A stretch of DNA of 64,000 nucleotides, taken from the NCBI GenBank assembly GCA_016214905.1, contig JACRMQ010000006.1:664510-728509 (forward strand), in the 5' to 3' direction. Below the pieces are notes generated by a model. It searched no databases. It was not told the DNA's origin and saw only the letters and a program-made list of their open reading frames with translations. A program made the translations under genes and the position numbers. This DNA comes from Ignavibacteriales bacterium. Its GTDB lineage: Bacteria > Bacteroidota > Ignavibacteria > UBA10030 > SZUA-254. Below, in pieces: positions 25,883 to 33,675 of the stretch (within the stretch, counting starts at the first letter, position 1; every line of letters starts with the position of its first letter).

Positions 25883-27053
25883 GTAAATAGTATATAATAG
25901 CTGTTTTAATTATTTGAATTATGTCGCGGATATCATCGTCAGTGTAATTTTCGCTAATAGTCCATTTATAAGCATTTTGGCAATATGAGTATGCCGTAGG
26001 ACATACAAATCTTGATACAGCGCTTTGGAGACCAAGTATTTTGGCACAACTTTTAGGTAGGTAGTAATAGCGTGCCATCTCAAGATCACTCAAACCTAGG
26101 TACTTGATTGTTCTAACGATTTGGATGGGATTGCAAAAAACTTTGGGTGATAATCTAAAGTGATACATCCAGGCAACATTCTGTCCGCCATTTGGTGATT
26201 TTGGAAGATATAGTTGAGGAATGTCTCGCAGACCTTCATCAAGATGTTGAACGATTTTAAGGCGTCGAGACATCACAGAAGAAAGATTTTTCAGTTGAGC
26301 TAGCGCCAAAGCCATATCGAGTTTTGAGCACCTGTAGTTGTAACCAAGCAAATAGTGTGAACGCCCGAAGTTCCTTATGTATTTCCCTCCCCTGAGAATA
26401 CCCATTAGGGATATGGCGTTTGCTAGTTTTTTTGAATCTGTTAGGGCAACTGCACCTGTTTCACCAGCCCAATGCTTTTCGCTGGAGAAACTAAAGAGGC
26501 TAATATCACCAAAAGATCCGGTGAGCTTTTCTTTGTATGATGCAAATGGTGCTTGACAACAATCCTCAACTACATGAATATGTTGCTTTTTTGCAATTGC
26601 CAAGATTCTATCAATTTCACACGTGATCCCCCAGAAATGAACGGCAACAATGGCTTTTGTTCGAGATGTGATCTTCCTGGACAATATTATGGGATCAATG
26701 TTTCCATTATTTGGATCTACATCACAGAACACAGGAGTGCCACCCAATGCGATTATTGCGAAGAGAGTAGCATAGTCTGAAATGGCTGGACATATAACCT
26801 CGTCACCAGGTCCAATCCCCAGTGCAAACAATGCTGCATGACCTGCTGATGTGCAATTGCTAAGTGGGACTACATATTGTCGCCGTGTGCGCTCAATAAT
26901 TTCGGATTTAAATTCTTCCTGGATCGATTTATCTGAAAAGCCCGTCGAGAGTAGTCTACTGATCAACTTCATTGCAACTGGGATATTAACCGATCTCGGG
27001 TAATTGCCTGGTAATGGTCTGCGTTCGTCTCTAATTGGTTTCATTGTTTCCAT
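25866..27053 (-). CDS. DegT/DnrJ/EryC1/StrS-family PLP aminotransferase
   Basis: A 395-aa sugar/ketone aminotransferase-fold protein. K193 in SFSSEKHWAGETGA is the expected PLP lysine, D164 (VVEDCCQAPFAS) the pyridine-N contact. The family aminates nucleotide-linked keto-sugars or other ketones in antibiotic and surface-sugar pathways. It is first in a five-gene operon. A cassette-boundary-like palindrome ends about 28 bases upstream of its start. Confidence 0.88.
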   Translation of the reverse strand: METMKPIRDERRPLPGNYPRSVNIPVAMKLISRLLSTGFSDKSIQEEFKSEIIERTRRQYVVPLSNCTSAGHAALFALGIGPGDEVICPAISDYATLFAIIALGGTPVFCDVDPNNGNIDPIILSRKITSRTKAIVAVHFWGITCEIDRILAIAKKQHIHVVEDCCQAPFASYKEKLTGSFGDISLFSFSSEKHWAGETGAVALTDSKKLANAISLMGILRGGKYIRNFGRSHYLLGYNYRCSKLDMALALAQLKNLSSVMSRRLKIVQHLDEGLRDIPQLYLPKSPNGGQNVAWMYHFRLSPKVFCNPIQIVRTIKYLGLSDLEMARYYYLPKSCAKILGLQSAVSRFVCPTAYSYCQNAYKWTISENYTDDDIRDIIQIIKTAIIYYLHAKTR

Positions 27054-27080
27054 TTGGGCGTTAAGTATATGGGTTATGCT

Positions 27081-27186
27081 ATCTAACGATTGTACTCACA
27101 CATGATTTTGCTGCATAATTCGTGCGATAAAAAACTATCTAGTTCATTGTTTGGTGTCACTATATTAGAAATTCAAGTTGTTAGTT
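27081..27186 (-). repeat. attC-like palindromic spacer (site 1)
   Basis: On the minus strand it opens with ACTAAC (R''-like) and ends with GTTAGAT, which fits the GTTRRRY core. Length 106. The inner half aligns with the sites at 28873 and 30299 (CTAACG..TT.....CATG.....TGC). It lies 22 bases after the 97-aa ORF and 28 bases before the DegT gene, the position expected of an integron cassette recombination site. Confidence 0.5.
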
Positions 27187-27208
27187 TGTATAAAACGTAC
27201 ATCGTTGA

Positions 27209-27502
27209 TTAATCTTGCGAACAAATAAGTGTACAGAGCGTTTTCATTTGAGCCAACTCAAGCGGTGTTATTGATAAATGCTGCCACTCGTACAATGCAC
27301 CATAAGGCGCTACCCTCCCTGTTAATGCTGATGTTAGGGAAATATTTCTATTCTGCACTTTTTTCCTCAAAGGTTCTCTCCAATAAATTTGTTTTTGAAT
27401 ATATTGTCGATAATCCACTGATAACTTCCACGCATCAAGCACACCTAGTATTGATTTACATTGCCAATAAATTGTCGTATGTATAGTCGATGAAAACGGC
27501 AC
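27209..27502 (-). CDS. Small cassette ORF of unknown function
   Basis: A 97-aa hydrophilic protein (AWKLSVDYRQYIQKQIYWRE; ALTGRVAPYGALYEWQHLSI). No family recognised. It is kept because it occupies the slot between two attC-like palindromes in the same direction as its neighbours. Codon use is plausible, but no strong Shine-Dalgarno is visible. Confidence 0.4.
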   Translation of the reverse strand: MPFSSTIHTTIYWQCKSILGVLDAWKLSVDYRQYIQKQIYWREPLRKKVQNRNISLTSALTGRVAPYGALYEWQHLSITPLELAQMKTLCTLICSQD

Positions 27503-27504
27503 AA

Positions 27505-27608
27505 TTATCGAACATCGTTCAATGAAATCACCAGCTGAATTGGTCGAAATACATTATCACTCATGGTCAGTTGAACATCTTGCTGACCTTTGATAAAGCG
27601 TTATATGC
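27505..27608 (-). repeat. attC-like palindromic spacer (site 2)
   Basis: Minus strand starts GCATATAAC and contains TTATCA..GGTCAG / CTGACC..TGATAA nested arms, then ends near GATGTTCGAT. About 104 bases, 53 bases after the stop of the PLD-like gene and just before the 97-aa ORF. Confidence 0.45.
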
Positions 27609-27660
27609 CGTACCGTTATCCGCTTTTAATATATGTCTCCTAAAATTGAATGATATTATT

Positions 27661-28647
27661 TCAGCTTCCTGATACACCATCTCCATGGACCTGTCCAGTA
27701 GTCACTCTGTGCAACGTGCTAAACGATGATTCAAATTCCGATACTTTCAGAGAAAACTCGTCTATCTCGCTTTCAAGCTTCGATATGGAAACATCAGACA
27801 ATTCAAATCGCTCTATCTTACCAGCGAATTGTGTTTGAAAGTGAGCTTGCCTATAAAGATTATAAGCAGGAGTTTGGCTGTCGAATTCAAAGCAAGGTGA
27901 TTCGTATGCTTGACGTCCATATGGATATGGATTCAGTAGTACACTATCTTTTGTAAGTATTCCAAAACATGTTGGAGTACCACGATAAAGGTATACAGAA
28001 ACAAGTTCTTTTTCCGATCCGACAAAACTCAGTATAATTCTTAGACTCTTTATGATTTCACGAGCAATCTCTCCAGGATCTCTTCCCTCTTGTGCTGCCC
28101 GGAAATCAGCAAACAGTGGATGTGTAAGCATAAACTTGATTTCGACACCATCATGCATTTTCTTCTTGAGTGTCTCTATCACATGTTTGAAATGCCTGTC
28201 TTGAAGGAACCCCAAGAGAGATGATCCAACGATGAATAGTCCGTCCTTTTCATCTTCTATTATCGTATGGAACTTACTTTTTTGAAGGGCTTGTTCTCTG
28301 CTAATATACGTTTTTGCCAGTCCAACTTCAGACGAGCTTTCCACAAGTGTGAAACGCTCAGCGCATGGCATTCCAAGCCTGCTTCCTATTACTGAAGCTA
28401 ACTCTTTTGCATTTTCTGAGAGGTCCATTAATCCTGCTGAAAGCATGATAATAGATACCGATGCGGAAGCAGTGAATGTCACGCCGAATGTTATCAGTAC
28501 TATTGACCACCATTTATCTGTAGGTTGGAATATGCCGATCAAGGTAAGCAGAATACCAACTATCAATGTTAGGATAATTAACGTTTTCCGAACATTATGC
28601 GTAGAACGATAATCCTTTTCTCTTATGCTATTATCCCATTTCCTCAT
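27661..28647 (-). CDS. Two-TM protein with PLD-like cytosolic domain
   Basis: About 328 aa. Two membrane helices at the N-terminus (TLIILTLIVGILLTLIGIF and WWSIVLITFGVTFTASASVS) precede a soluble domain with LFIVGSSLLGFLQD, VEIKFMLTHPLFADFRAA and TPTCFGILTKDSVLLNPYPY, the pattern of phospholipase-D-like (DUF5919-type) domains found in bacterial signalling or defence proteins. No HKD motif is visible, so it may be catalytically inactive. The frame opens at 28662, but GAAAGGAACAAAA directly upstream of the ATG at 28647 marks that start. It is a member of the cassette-like array. Confidence 0.65.
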   Translation of the reverse strand: MRKWDNSIREKDYRSTHNVRKTLIILTLIVGILLTLIGIFQPTDKWWSIVLITFGVTFTASASVSIIMLSAGLMDLSENAKELASVIGSRLGMPCAERFTLVESSSEVGLAKTYISREQALQKSKFHTIIEDEKDGLFIVGSSLLGFLQDRHFKHVIETLKKKMHDGVEIKFMLTHPLFADFRAAQEGRDPGEIAREIIKSLRIILSFVGSEKELVSVYLYRGTPTCFGILTKDSVLLNPYPYGRQAYESPCFEFDSQTPAYNLYRQAHFQTQFAGKIERFELSDVSISKLESEIDEFSLKVSEFESSFSTLHRVTTGQVHGDGVSGS

Positions 28648-28872
28648 TTTTGTTCCTTTCAATGAATATGATTTTTCAGGGTATCAATTTTTATCACTCA
28701 ATTCTGTTGTGTGTTAAACCTCATGGCAAACAACAAGCGCGAAAACCACGCTACGTTGTGACTGACGCCCTTATGAGCGATGTGGATGCACTCACTTTCA
28801 AATTGTTTGGTAGTTGTCCATGAAACGGAATCTTCAATAATTCGTATGCTTTTTATGATGAGTGAATGTTTG

Positions 28873-29018
28873 TAACAACGTTCTCTAAAAACATGCAATG
28901 ACGTTGCGAATTATAATAAATAAATTTCATTTTAGTAACGGCATTGAGCGATTCGAGACTCAATGTCGAAGAATCATTCAGGATATTTAGTTTGAGTGTT
29001 ATTTTTTGCATGTTAGCT
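28873..29018 (-). repeat. attC-like palindromic spacer (site 3)
   Basis: Length 146, between AGCTAAC and GTTGTTA on the minus strand. It is clearly related to the site at 30299: AACGTT.....AAACATGCA.TG..GTTGCGAA and GTAACGGCATT versus GCAACGGCATT. The extra 28663-28872 stretch has a further weak dyad (ATGGCAAACAAC / GTTGTCCAT) and no convincing gene; it may be an ORF-less cassette. Confidence 0.6.
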
Positions 29019-29043
29019 GGCATTTGCCAAACAAGTGTGAAAA

Positions 29044-30252
29044 TCATTGTGCAAATTCCTCAAATATTGATTTCGCTGAAATACCGCAAACGTTTTTCTT
29101 CTGTTTCGTGTACTTATGCTCAAGAGAGCTTAGACCATCGTTTAATGATTTTGAATTTATTCCAAATTGTTTTGACTTGTAAGCCTCAAGAAAGGCAGCC
29201 AGATGATCAGAGAGTCTTATAATCTCCCCATCAATGGGATCAAAATTGTCAGTGTTATATTTTGAATTTATGGCTTTTACTTTTTCTATTACCCTTTCCA
29301 CTCGAATTCTATTGCTAAATTCATCCTTTGTAAAATAGCGAATCTCCAGTCTCATTATTTCATCTTCGAGTAAAGGATAAATTTCTTGATCTGTAAACTC
29401 CTCTTCGATTTTTCCAATAACAGTAGGCATGTTTTCTGTTGAACCCTTTACTGGAGATATAATATCCCTAGTTACGGCTTCGGGTAGATCATGGAAAAGA
29501 CCTCCGAAATAATTATTATATCGGCGACGAGGGCATGCATTAACATCAATGGAAGCTAAGTAAGAAAAAGTGGCAACAAGTAAAGTATGTCCTAAAACTG
29601 AAGTTCGCGGCACTCTAGGTGTTTGTCCCCAGCGAACTTGAAATCGAAGTTGACCACAAAGATCAATAAAACTTGAGAGTTTCTGCTTTGTCACGATCTT
29701 CTGCATACCTACCAAAGAAAGTGATTTTTCGATGTCCAGCATTATTTGTTTTTCGATGTTCTCGATCTGGTATCCATTGGGATTGAACTGTTTGATTATT
29801 TGGAACTCCCAATATGTGGCATATTTATGCGCTCCATTTAGTATTGCTTTTTCCAATGGACCGAGGTAGTTCTCTTCGAAAAGATATTGTCGGAAATCTT
29901 TTTTAAAACTTTCGTTCTCACATAAAGAGTCGAAAGCATCGTATATCCAAGTGTTCAATTCCTTATATACGTCTGAATATTCTACTTTTATTTTCCGATA
30001 CACAGTCGATTTCATATCAGCGATTGCAATTCGGCGTAGCAGTTCAAATATGCCACCCTTAATGATTTTATCCCAATCGATAGTCTTACCAATTTGCTCT
30101 TCGTGCTTTCCGAGACAATATGCAATTACCATTTTGTGAGCATTTTTCTCCATTTCCGTCAAATCCAGAGGTCGGATTCTGTCGTTCCAACGTTGGATGT
30201 TGAATGCTTCAAATAGGTGAAGAAGGAGGGAACGTTTTAACATGGTTGACAT
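29044..30252 (-). CDS. HD-domain phosphohydrolase
   Basis: A 402-aa protein. The HD motif is in the second half: SVLGHTLLVATFSYLASIDV, then GLFHDLPEAVTRDIISPVKG (H...HD..E) and RLSDHLAAFLEAYK as the distal Asp. The N-terminal half has a helical region with a degenerate HD-like layout. The family (YfbR/HD_3-like) hydrolyses phosphate esters such as (d)NMPs or dNTPs. SD GAAAGGAACAAACG precedes the ATG. Bracketed by two attC-like sites. Confidence 0.8.
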   Translation of the reverse strand: MSTMLKRSLLLHLFEAFNIQRWNDRIRPLDLTEMEKNAHKMVIAYCLGKHEEQIGKTIDWDKIIKGGIFELLRRIAIADMKSTVYRKIKVEYSDVYKELNTWIYDAFDSLCENESFKKDFRQYLFEENYLGPLEKAILNGAHKYATYWEFQIIKQFNPNGYQIENIEKQIMLDIEKSLSLVGMQKIVTKQKLSSFIDLCGQLRFQVRWGQTPRVPRTSVLGHTLLVATFSYLASIDVNACPRRRYNNYFGGLFHDLPEAVTRDIISPVKGSTENMPTVIGKIEEEFTDQEIYPLLEDEIMRLEIRYFTKDEFSNRIRVERVIEKVKAINSKYNTDNFDPIDGEIIRLSDHLAAFLEAYKSKQFGINSKSLNDGLSSLEHKYTKQKKNVCGISAKSIFEEFAQ

Positions 30253-30298
30253 CGTTTGTTCCTTTCGTAACTATTGATATTTGTGTGAGGCAAATGCC

Positions 30299-30431
30299 AA
30301 CTAACGTTTTGCATAAACATGCATTGCTGTTGCGAACTCTCATGGACAAATTCTCTGTGAAGCAACGGCATTTAATGAGTACAATAAATTTTCATATGAT
30401 AAAGCGAATGAATTTTTTACAATTGTTAGCT
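30299..30431 (-). repeat. attC-like palindromic spacer (site 4)
   Basis: Length 133, minus strand from AGCTAAC to GTTAGTT, with matching outer arms (CGCCAGCTAAC / GTTAGTTGGC) and an inner stem GCAACGGCATT / TGCATTGCTGTTGC. It is 32 bases after the stop of the gene at 30464 and about 47 bases before the HD gene. Confidence 0.6.
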
Positions 30432-30463
30432 GGCGTTGTGTAATTACTAATTCTGCTTGCAAG

Positions 30464-31420
30464 TTAATGTCTGAAACGTTCACGTGCCTGTAACAGCTTG
30501 TACCAGCTCGCATAGACCCAAAGAGTCCAGCTAAGCAGAACAAGAAATACCCTTGCGTTAAAGATGCCCCACAAAGAACTGATAGTTTTTTCATTAATAA
30601 AAGGAGCAGATTCGATGTTACTAATCAGTATTGTGGAAGCTAGCAGACATAAAAATGAGAGTAAAAGACTGATTTCCTCGAAAAGATTTAGTGCCGGATT
30701 CTTTCCAAAATGGAGCATAGCCTTCTTTTTGTCTTTTGCATTTTGGAAAATCAATCGTTTAGGTCGAGAGACTAAGAAAGAAGATAGCGGGCCCCATAGC
30801 AGTAGAACAAGTAATGTCACATCGGTTATTCTTGAATGATGTTGCTCATTTGGGGAAGGTGTATCCAATGACATGCTTGCAAGGATAGTCCACAAGACAC
30901 TTCCAAGTGTTAACAAAAATGCCTTCCAATATCGAAGTACTAGAATTAGTAGACTTTTGACCAAGTCGTCAATCGTTTTACTAGCAGCTTTTACTTCATC
31001 GTCAAGATTTGCGTTGAGATTTAAAGGTTTAATTATCAGTTCAGGTACGTAAATCATATTAACCTCTTTATTCTTGTCAATCACTTTCACCTCTTCTATT
31101 ATAGAATGGGTAAAATAGAAATATATCAAATCAACAATCAAGAAGTAGAGAGCAATTAAAGGTAAAACAAATATATTTGCAGTAGCGAAAATACCTAACC
31201 AGAAAAACCATGAGGGAAATACAAACGAATTGCCAAAGGCTCTAAAGAGATTGGCCATATTATCCTTCAGTAACCAAGGAAGCAGAACAGTTAGCCCAGC
31301 CCCCCCTACAAAGGTGCCTGCAATTCTGTGCAATGTAGAAATTCTTACTTCGGAACGCTGTAAGAATGCTGTGTTTCTATCTGCACTTCCTGTTGTGTCA
31401 TTTTTTATGTCTTCTTCCAT
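30464..31420 (-). CDS. Multi-pass membrane protein of unknown function
   Basis: A 318-aa protein with about six hydrophobic segments (AGTFVGGAGLTVLLPWLL; FFWLGIFATANIFVLPLIAL; LLVLLLWGPLSSFLVS; ISLLLSFLCLLASTILI; ARVFLVLLSWTLWVYASWY). No family recognised. It occupies one cassette slot. Confidence 0.6.
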   Translation of the reverse strand: MEEDIKNDTTGSADRNTAFLQRSEVRISTLHRIAGTFVGGAGLTVLLPWLLKDNMANLFRAFGNSFVFPSWFFWLGIFATANIFVLPLIALYFLIVDLIYFYFTHSIIEEVKVIDKNKEVNMIYVPELIIKPLNLNANLDDEVKAASKTIDDLVKSLLILVLRYWKAFLLTLGSVLWTILASMSLDTPSPNEQHHSRITDVTLLVLLLWGPLSSFLVSRPKRLIFQNAKDKKKAMLHFGKNPALNLFEEISLLLSFLCLLASTILISNIESAPFINEKTISSLWGIFNARVFLVLLSWTLWVYASWYKLLQARERFRH

Positions 31421-31462
31421 AAATATTCTCAGGTTTTATTTAGAAATTTAATTCACAATGCG

Positions 31463-31597
31463 AGCTAACGTGTGCAGGTATTACGCCGTTTGTTTTGTCG
31501 CTATCTACTGACCAATTGTTCTACGGCAAAACAAATGGAGCGAACACTTTAATTCCATCTTTCAAATGAGTGAGAATCGTAATGCCTGCTGTTATGC
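31463..31597 (-). repeat. attC-like palindromic spacer (site 5)
   Basis: The best-folded member, length 135. Minus strand GCATAAC ... GTTAGCT. Outer arms GCAGGCATTACG / CGTAATACCTGC and a separate inner stem CGGCAAAACAAATGG / CCGTTTGTTTTGTCG. It starts 14 bases after the stop of the gene at 31612 and ends about 43 bases before the next ATG. Confidence 0.65.
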
Positions 31598-31611
31598 GTA
31601 GTGTTGCCATC

Positions 31612-32331
31612 TTATCGGGCTCTTTCATCAAATGGTTTGTCTCGCCTCATAATAATTGTCCCCCTAACGTGTGGCGGGTTTACTCTATAGAAATTTCCAC
31701 GAAGCTCGGTAATGTTGTTGTTTTGATCCCTAACAATTGAGTAGTTACAGAAGCCACTGATGGGCCCATTGTCCATTCCCTCATACTGATATATGAGTTT
31801 ATCACTTGCGGTAACTGATCCTGAAATAGATTGCCAAGTTAAGAATGGAGGAACCGTCACGAATGTAGTATCAATAATCTTCCAAGTTAGCGTGCCTGTA
31901 ATACACAAGTTCTCCCCGAACTGATTCCTTACGATCTGAAAATGAGACTTACCGCCATAATGATTCGCACCAAATCCGAGTTCCTTTCCTGATGGATGTA
32001 CATCGTAGTACCAGTCGCCCGTGAGGTTTCTAAACGTCTCATAGGACGTTATGGCGGGTGGATTCTGAGTATATACAAGGACGAACAATGCAATTGCCCC
32101 GCCAGCTCTGATTGAATTAGATAACCATCTTAGATTGATCTTGAGAAACCCAGGAATGATTGCTGCGATCCCAGCGGTGGAAAGTCCTAACAGTATCCTC
32201 AGAAAGAATTGTTGATATCCATCCAGCCCTCTGACGAATACTACAATAACCAAACCGATCAGGAAAAGGCATACAAACACCGTGAGTGGCTTCCAGTAGA
32301 AATCGTCAATTCTCTGTTGTGTGTTTTGCAT
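31612..32331 (-). CDS. Membrane protein with C-terminal beta-rich domain
   Basis: A 239-aa protein: three hydrophobic helices (TVFVCLFLIGLVIVVFV; FLRILLGLSTAGIAAIIPGF; AGGAIALFVLVYTQ), then a soluble strand-rich domain (LTGDWYYDVHPSG ... GTLTWKII ... SGSVTASDKLIYQYEG ... GNFYRV). The TM plus small beta-barrel layout resembles Cap15-type CBASS effectors, but I see no diagnostic motif and no cyclase gene nearby. First cassette of the array in reading direction. Confidence 0.6.
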   Translation of the reverse strand: MQNTQQRIDDFYWKPLTVFVCLFLIGLVIVVFVRGLDGYQQFFLRILLGLSTAGIAAIIPGFLKINLRWLSNSIRAGGAIALFVLVYTQNPPAITSYETFRNLTGDWYYDVHPSGKELGFGANHYGGKSHFQIVRNQFGENLCITGTLTWKIIDTTFVTVPPFLTWQSISGSVTASDKLIYQYEGMDNGPISGFCNYSIVRDQNNNITELRGNFYRVNPPHVRGTIIMRRDKPFDERAR

Positions 32332-32347
32332 ATTTGTTGTGCTGATT

Positions 32348-32478
32348 GTTAAACATTATAGGTCAAAGATTTCTGTAGTGCAACATTACGCATCTACCGC
32401 ATAAATGAATAGCGTATATTCAACCAAAATGGCATGATAGACGCATAGCGTTTAGCCGTCCAAATCGGAATGTTATAC
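32348..32478 (-). repeat. attC-like palindromic spacer (site 6)
   Basis: Length 131. Minus strand GTATAAC at the start and GTTTAAC at the end, with weaker internal pairing. It abuts the start of the gene at 32331 and shares the GTTATxCGxAxxGTG edge with the site at 31463. Confidence 0.4.
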
Positions 32479-32892
32479 GCATCGTGATTATTCCACTTTT
32501 GGCTGATACATCCCCTCATCCGATAAATTGAAAATCTTTCCAAGGTTTTATTTGCGAACATGTATATATATTCCAGTAGTTTTTTAACTAGCATATCCTC
32601 ATAATTCCTGGATGTATCACAAATCGGCTCCATTCTTAGCAAGTGCCGGGCAAACTGCTACAGCTGAGTATGAAACTTAATTTAATGATAACTCAGATTA
32701 ACAAGATGAACACCCTCTAGCCTTATGCAAACGAAAATTGATATCCCTCTTTACACAAACCTAATGCTTATTTCCTTCTCGTACAGTATTTTGCTAGTGT
32801 AATTTTATTGAAACATAACCTAAGAGGGAAAATAAATAATTGAATTCAAGCAATGAGGGAATCTAAACCAGTCTAAAAAACACACCAATAAT

Positions 32893-32958
32893 ATTTTATA
32901 GCTTTTTAGATGTTAATACAATAGGGTGACCACCTATAAATCTAGTAGGGATAGACCT
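32893..32958 (-). promoter_or_regulatory. Two-component-type promoter P2 facing the cassette array
   Basis: Minus strand: AGGTCTATCCCT (32947-32958), 12 bases, GGTGGTCACC (32925-32934), 3 bases, TTGTAT (32916-32921), 17 bases, TAAAAT (32893-32898). It has the same geometry as P1 and P3. The nearest intact gene it faces is at 32331, across attC-like site 6. The remaining 32332-33087 gap shows no gene. Confidence 0.7.
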
Positions 32959-33087
32959 ACTATCAATTTACAACTTTCGATCCTGCTAATAATAAATTAA
33001 TCAATAGAGGCATTACATAAGTTGAAATGAGAATATCGCTGTATTTTTAGTACTAACCAGATTGATGATAATTCTGAGGTATCCTAT

Positions 33088-33163
33088 AAAAAAACCCCAT
33101 CTCCAGATTATGAATCCCCTGGGGGGGTAACAAGCGGTTCAAGGGGAATCCCGAAGATGGGAT
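33088..33163 (-). terminator. Rho-independent terminator of the patatin/radical-SAM operon
   Basis: On the minus strand a long hairpin (ATCCCATCT ... GATTCCCC / GGGGATTC ... AGATGGGG) is followed by seven U. It lies about 75 bases after the stop of the last gene of the operon. Confidence 0.75.
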
Positions 33164-33237
33164 TAAATTTGAACGTTGTGATCCTAACTGACCACTGACT
33201 ATCAATGATTATTGAACGTATATCGTTACGCTCAATT

Positions 33238-33636
33238 CTAGCCGATACCATCTATCACTTCAGATATTTCAATAACTTGCTCAAAATTTACAGTATTCGC
33301 TTTAGCAAGTTTAGCCTGAAATCCTTTTATAATATCTGTAGAAAATTCCTTCCACTGTTTATCCGTAAGAACAAAAAGATCTCCTTTGTAATGAAAATGA
33401 GGAACCCTTATTCCTCCCGGAAATGGCCGAGGTTTTATTGGTCCGTATGACCTGAGAGCCATTTCATGCCCCAAAGAGATTTGAGGATCCATGGGTATCT
33501 CAGAAAGAAATTCCGGTGCAACCGGTTTGATTTCGTATTTCTGGATAAATTGACCTATTTGTCTTAGATTTGTTATCCAGAATGGTGCCGGTATTCCAAT
33601 CCACCACCACCAAGGCTTTACGAATCTTCCAATCAT
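33238..33636 (-). CDS. Small protein with N-terminal WWWW, possible radical-SAM substrate
   Basis: A 132-aa protein, no family recognised. It starts MIGRFVKPWWWWIGIPAPFW, has a proline/glycine-rich middle (YGPIKPRPFPGGIRVPHFHY) and a helical C-terminal 40 residues. It is 39 bases downstream of the radical SAM/SPASM gene in the same operon and followed by the terminator. The aromatic cluster, size and position make it a candidate substrate or partner of that enzyme; it is longer than most RiPP precursors, so an accessory protein is also possible. Confidence 0.6.
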   Translation of the reverse strand: MIGRFVKPWWWWIGIPAPFWITNLRQIGQFIQKYEIKPVAPEFLSEIPMDPQISLGHEMALRSYGPIKPRPFPGGIRVPHFHYKGDLFVLTDKQWKEFSTDIIKGFQAKLAKANTVNFEQVIEISEVIDGIG

Positions 33637-33675
33637 AATTTTTGTCTCCTTAATTTAGGTTGTTTAAAAAAAAGA

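Noticed and set aside
32394-32642. An 82-aa minus-strand ORF downstream of promoter P2
   Set aside because: Its second half coincides with the palindromic attC-like spacer and no homology or ribosome-binding site is apparent.
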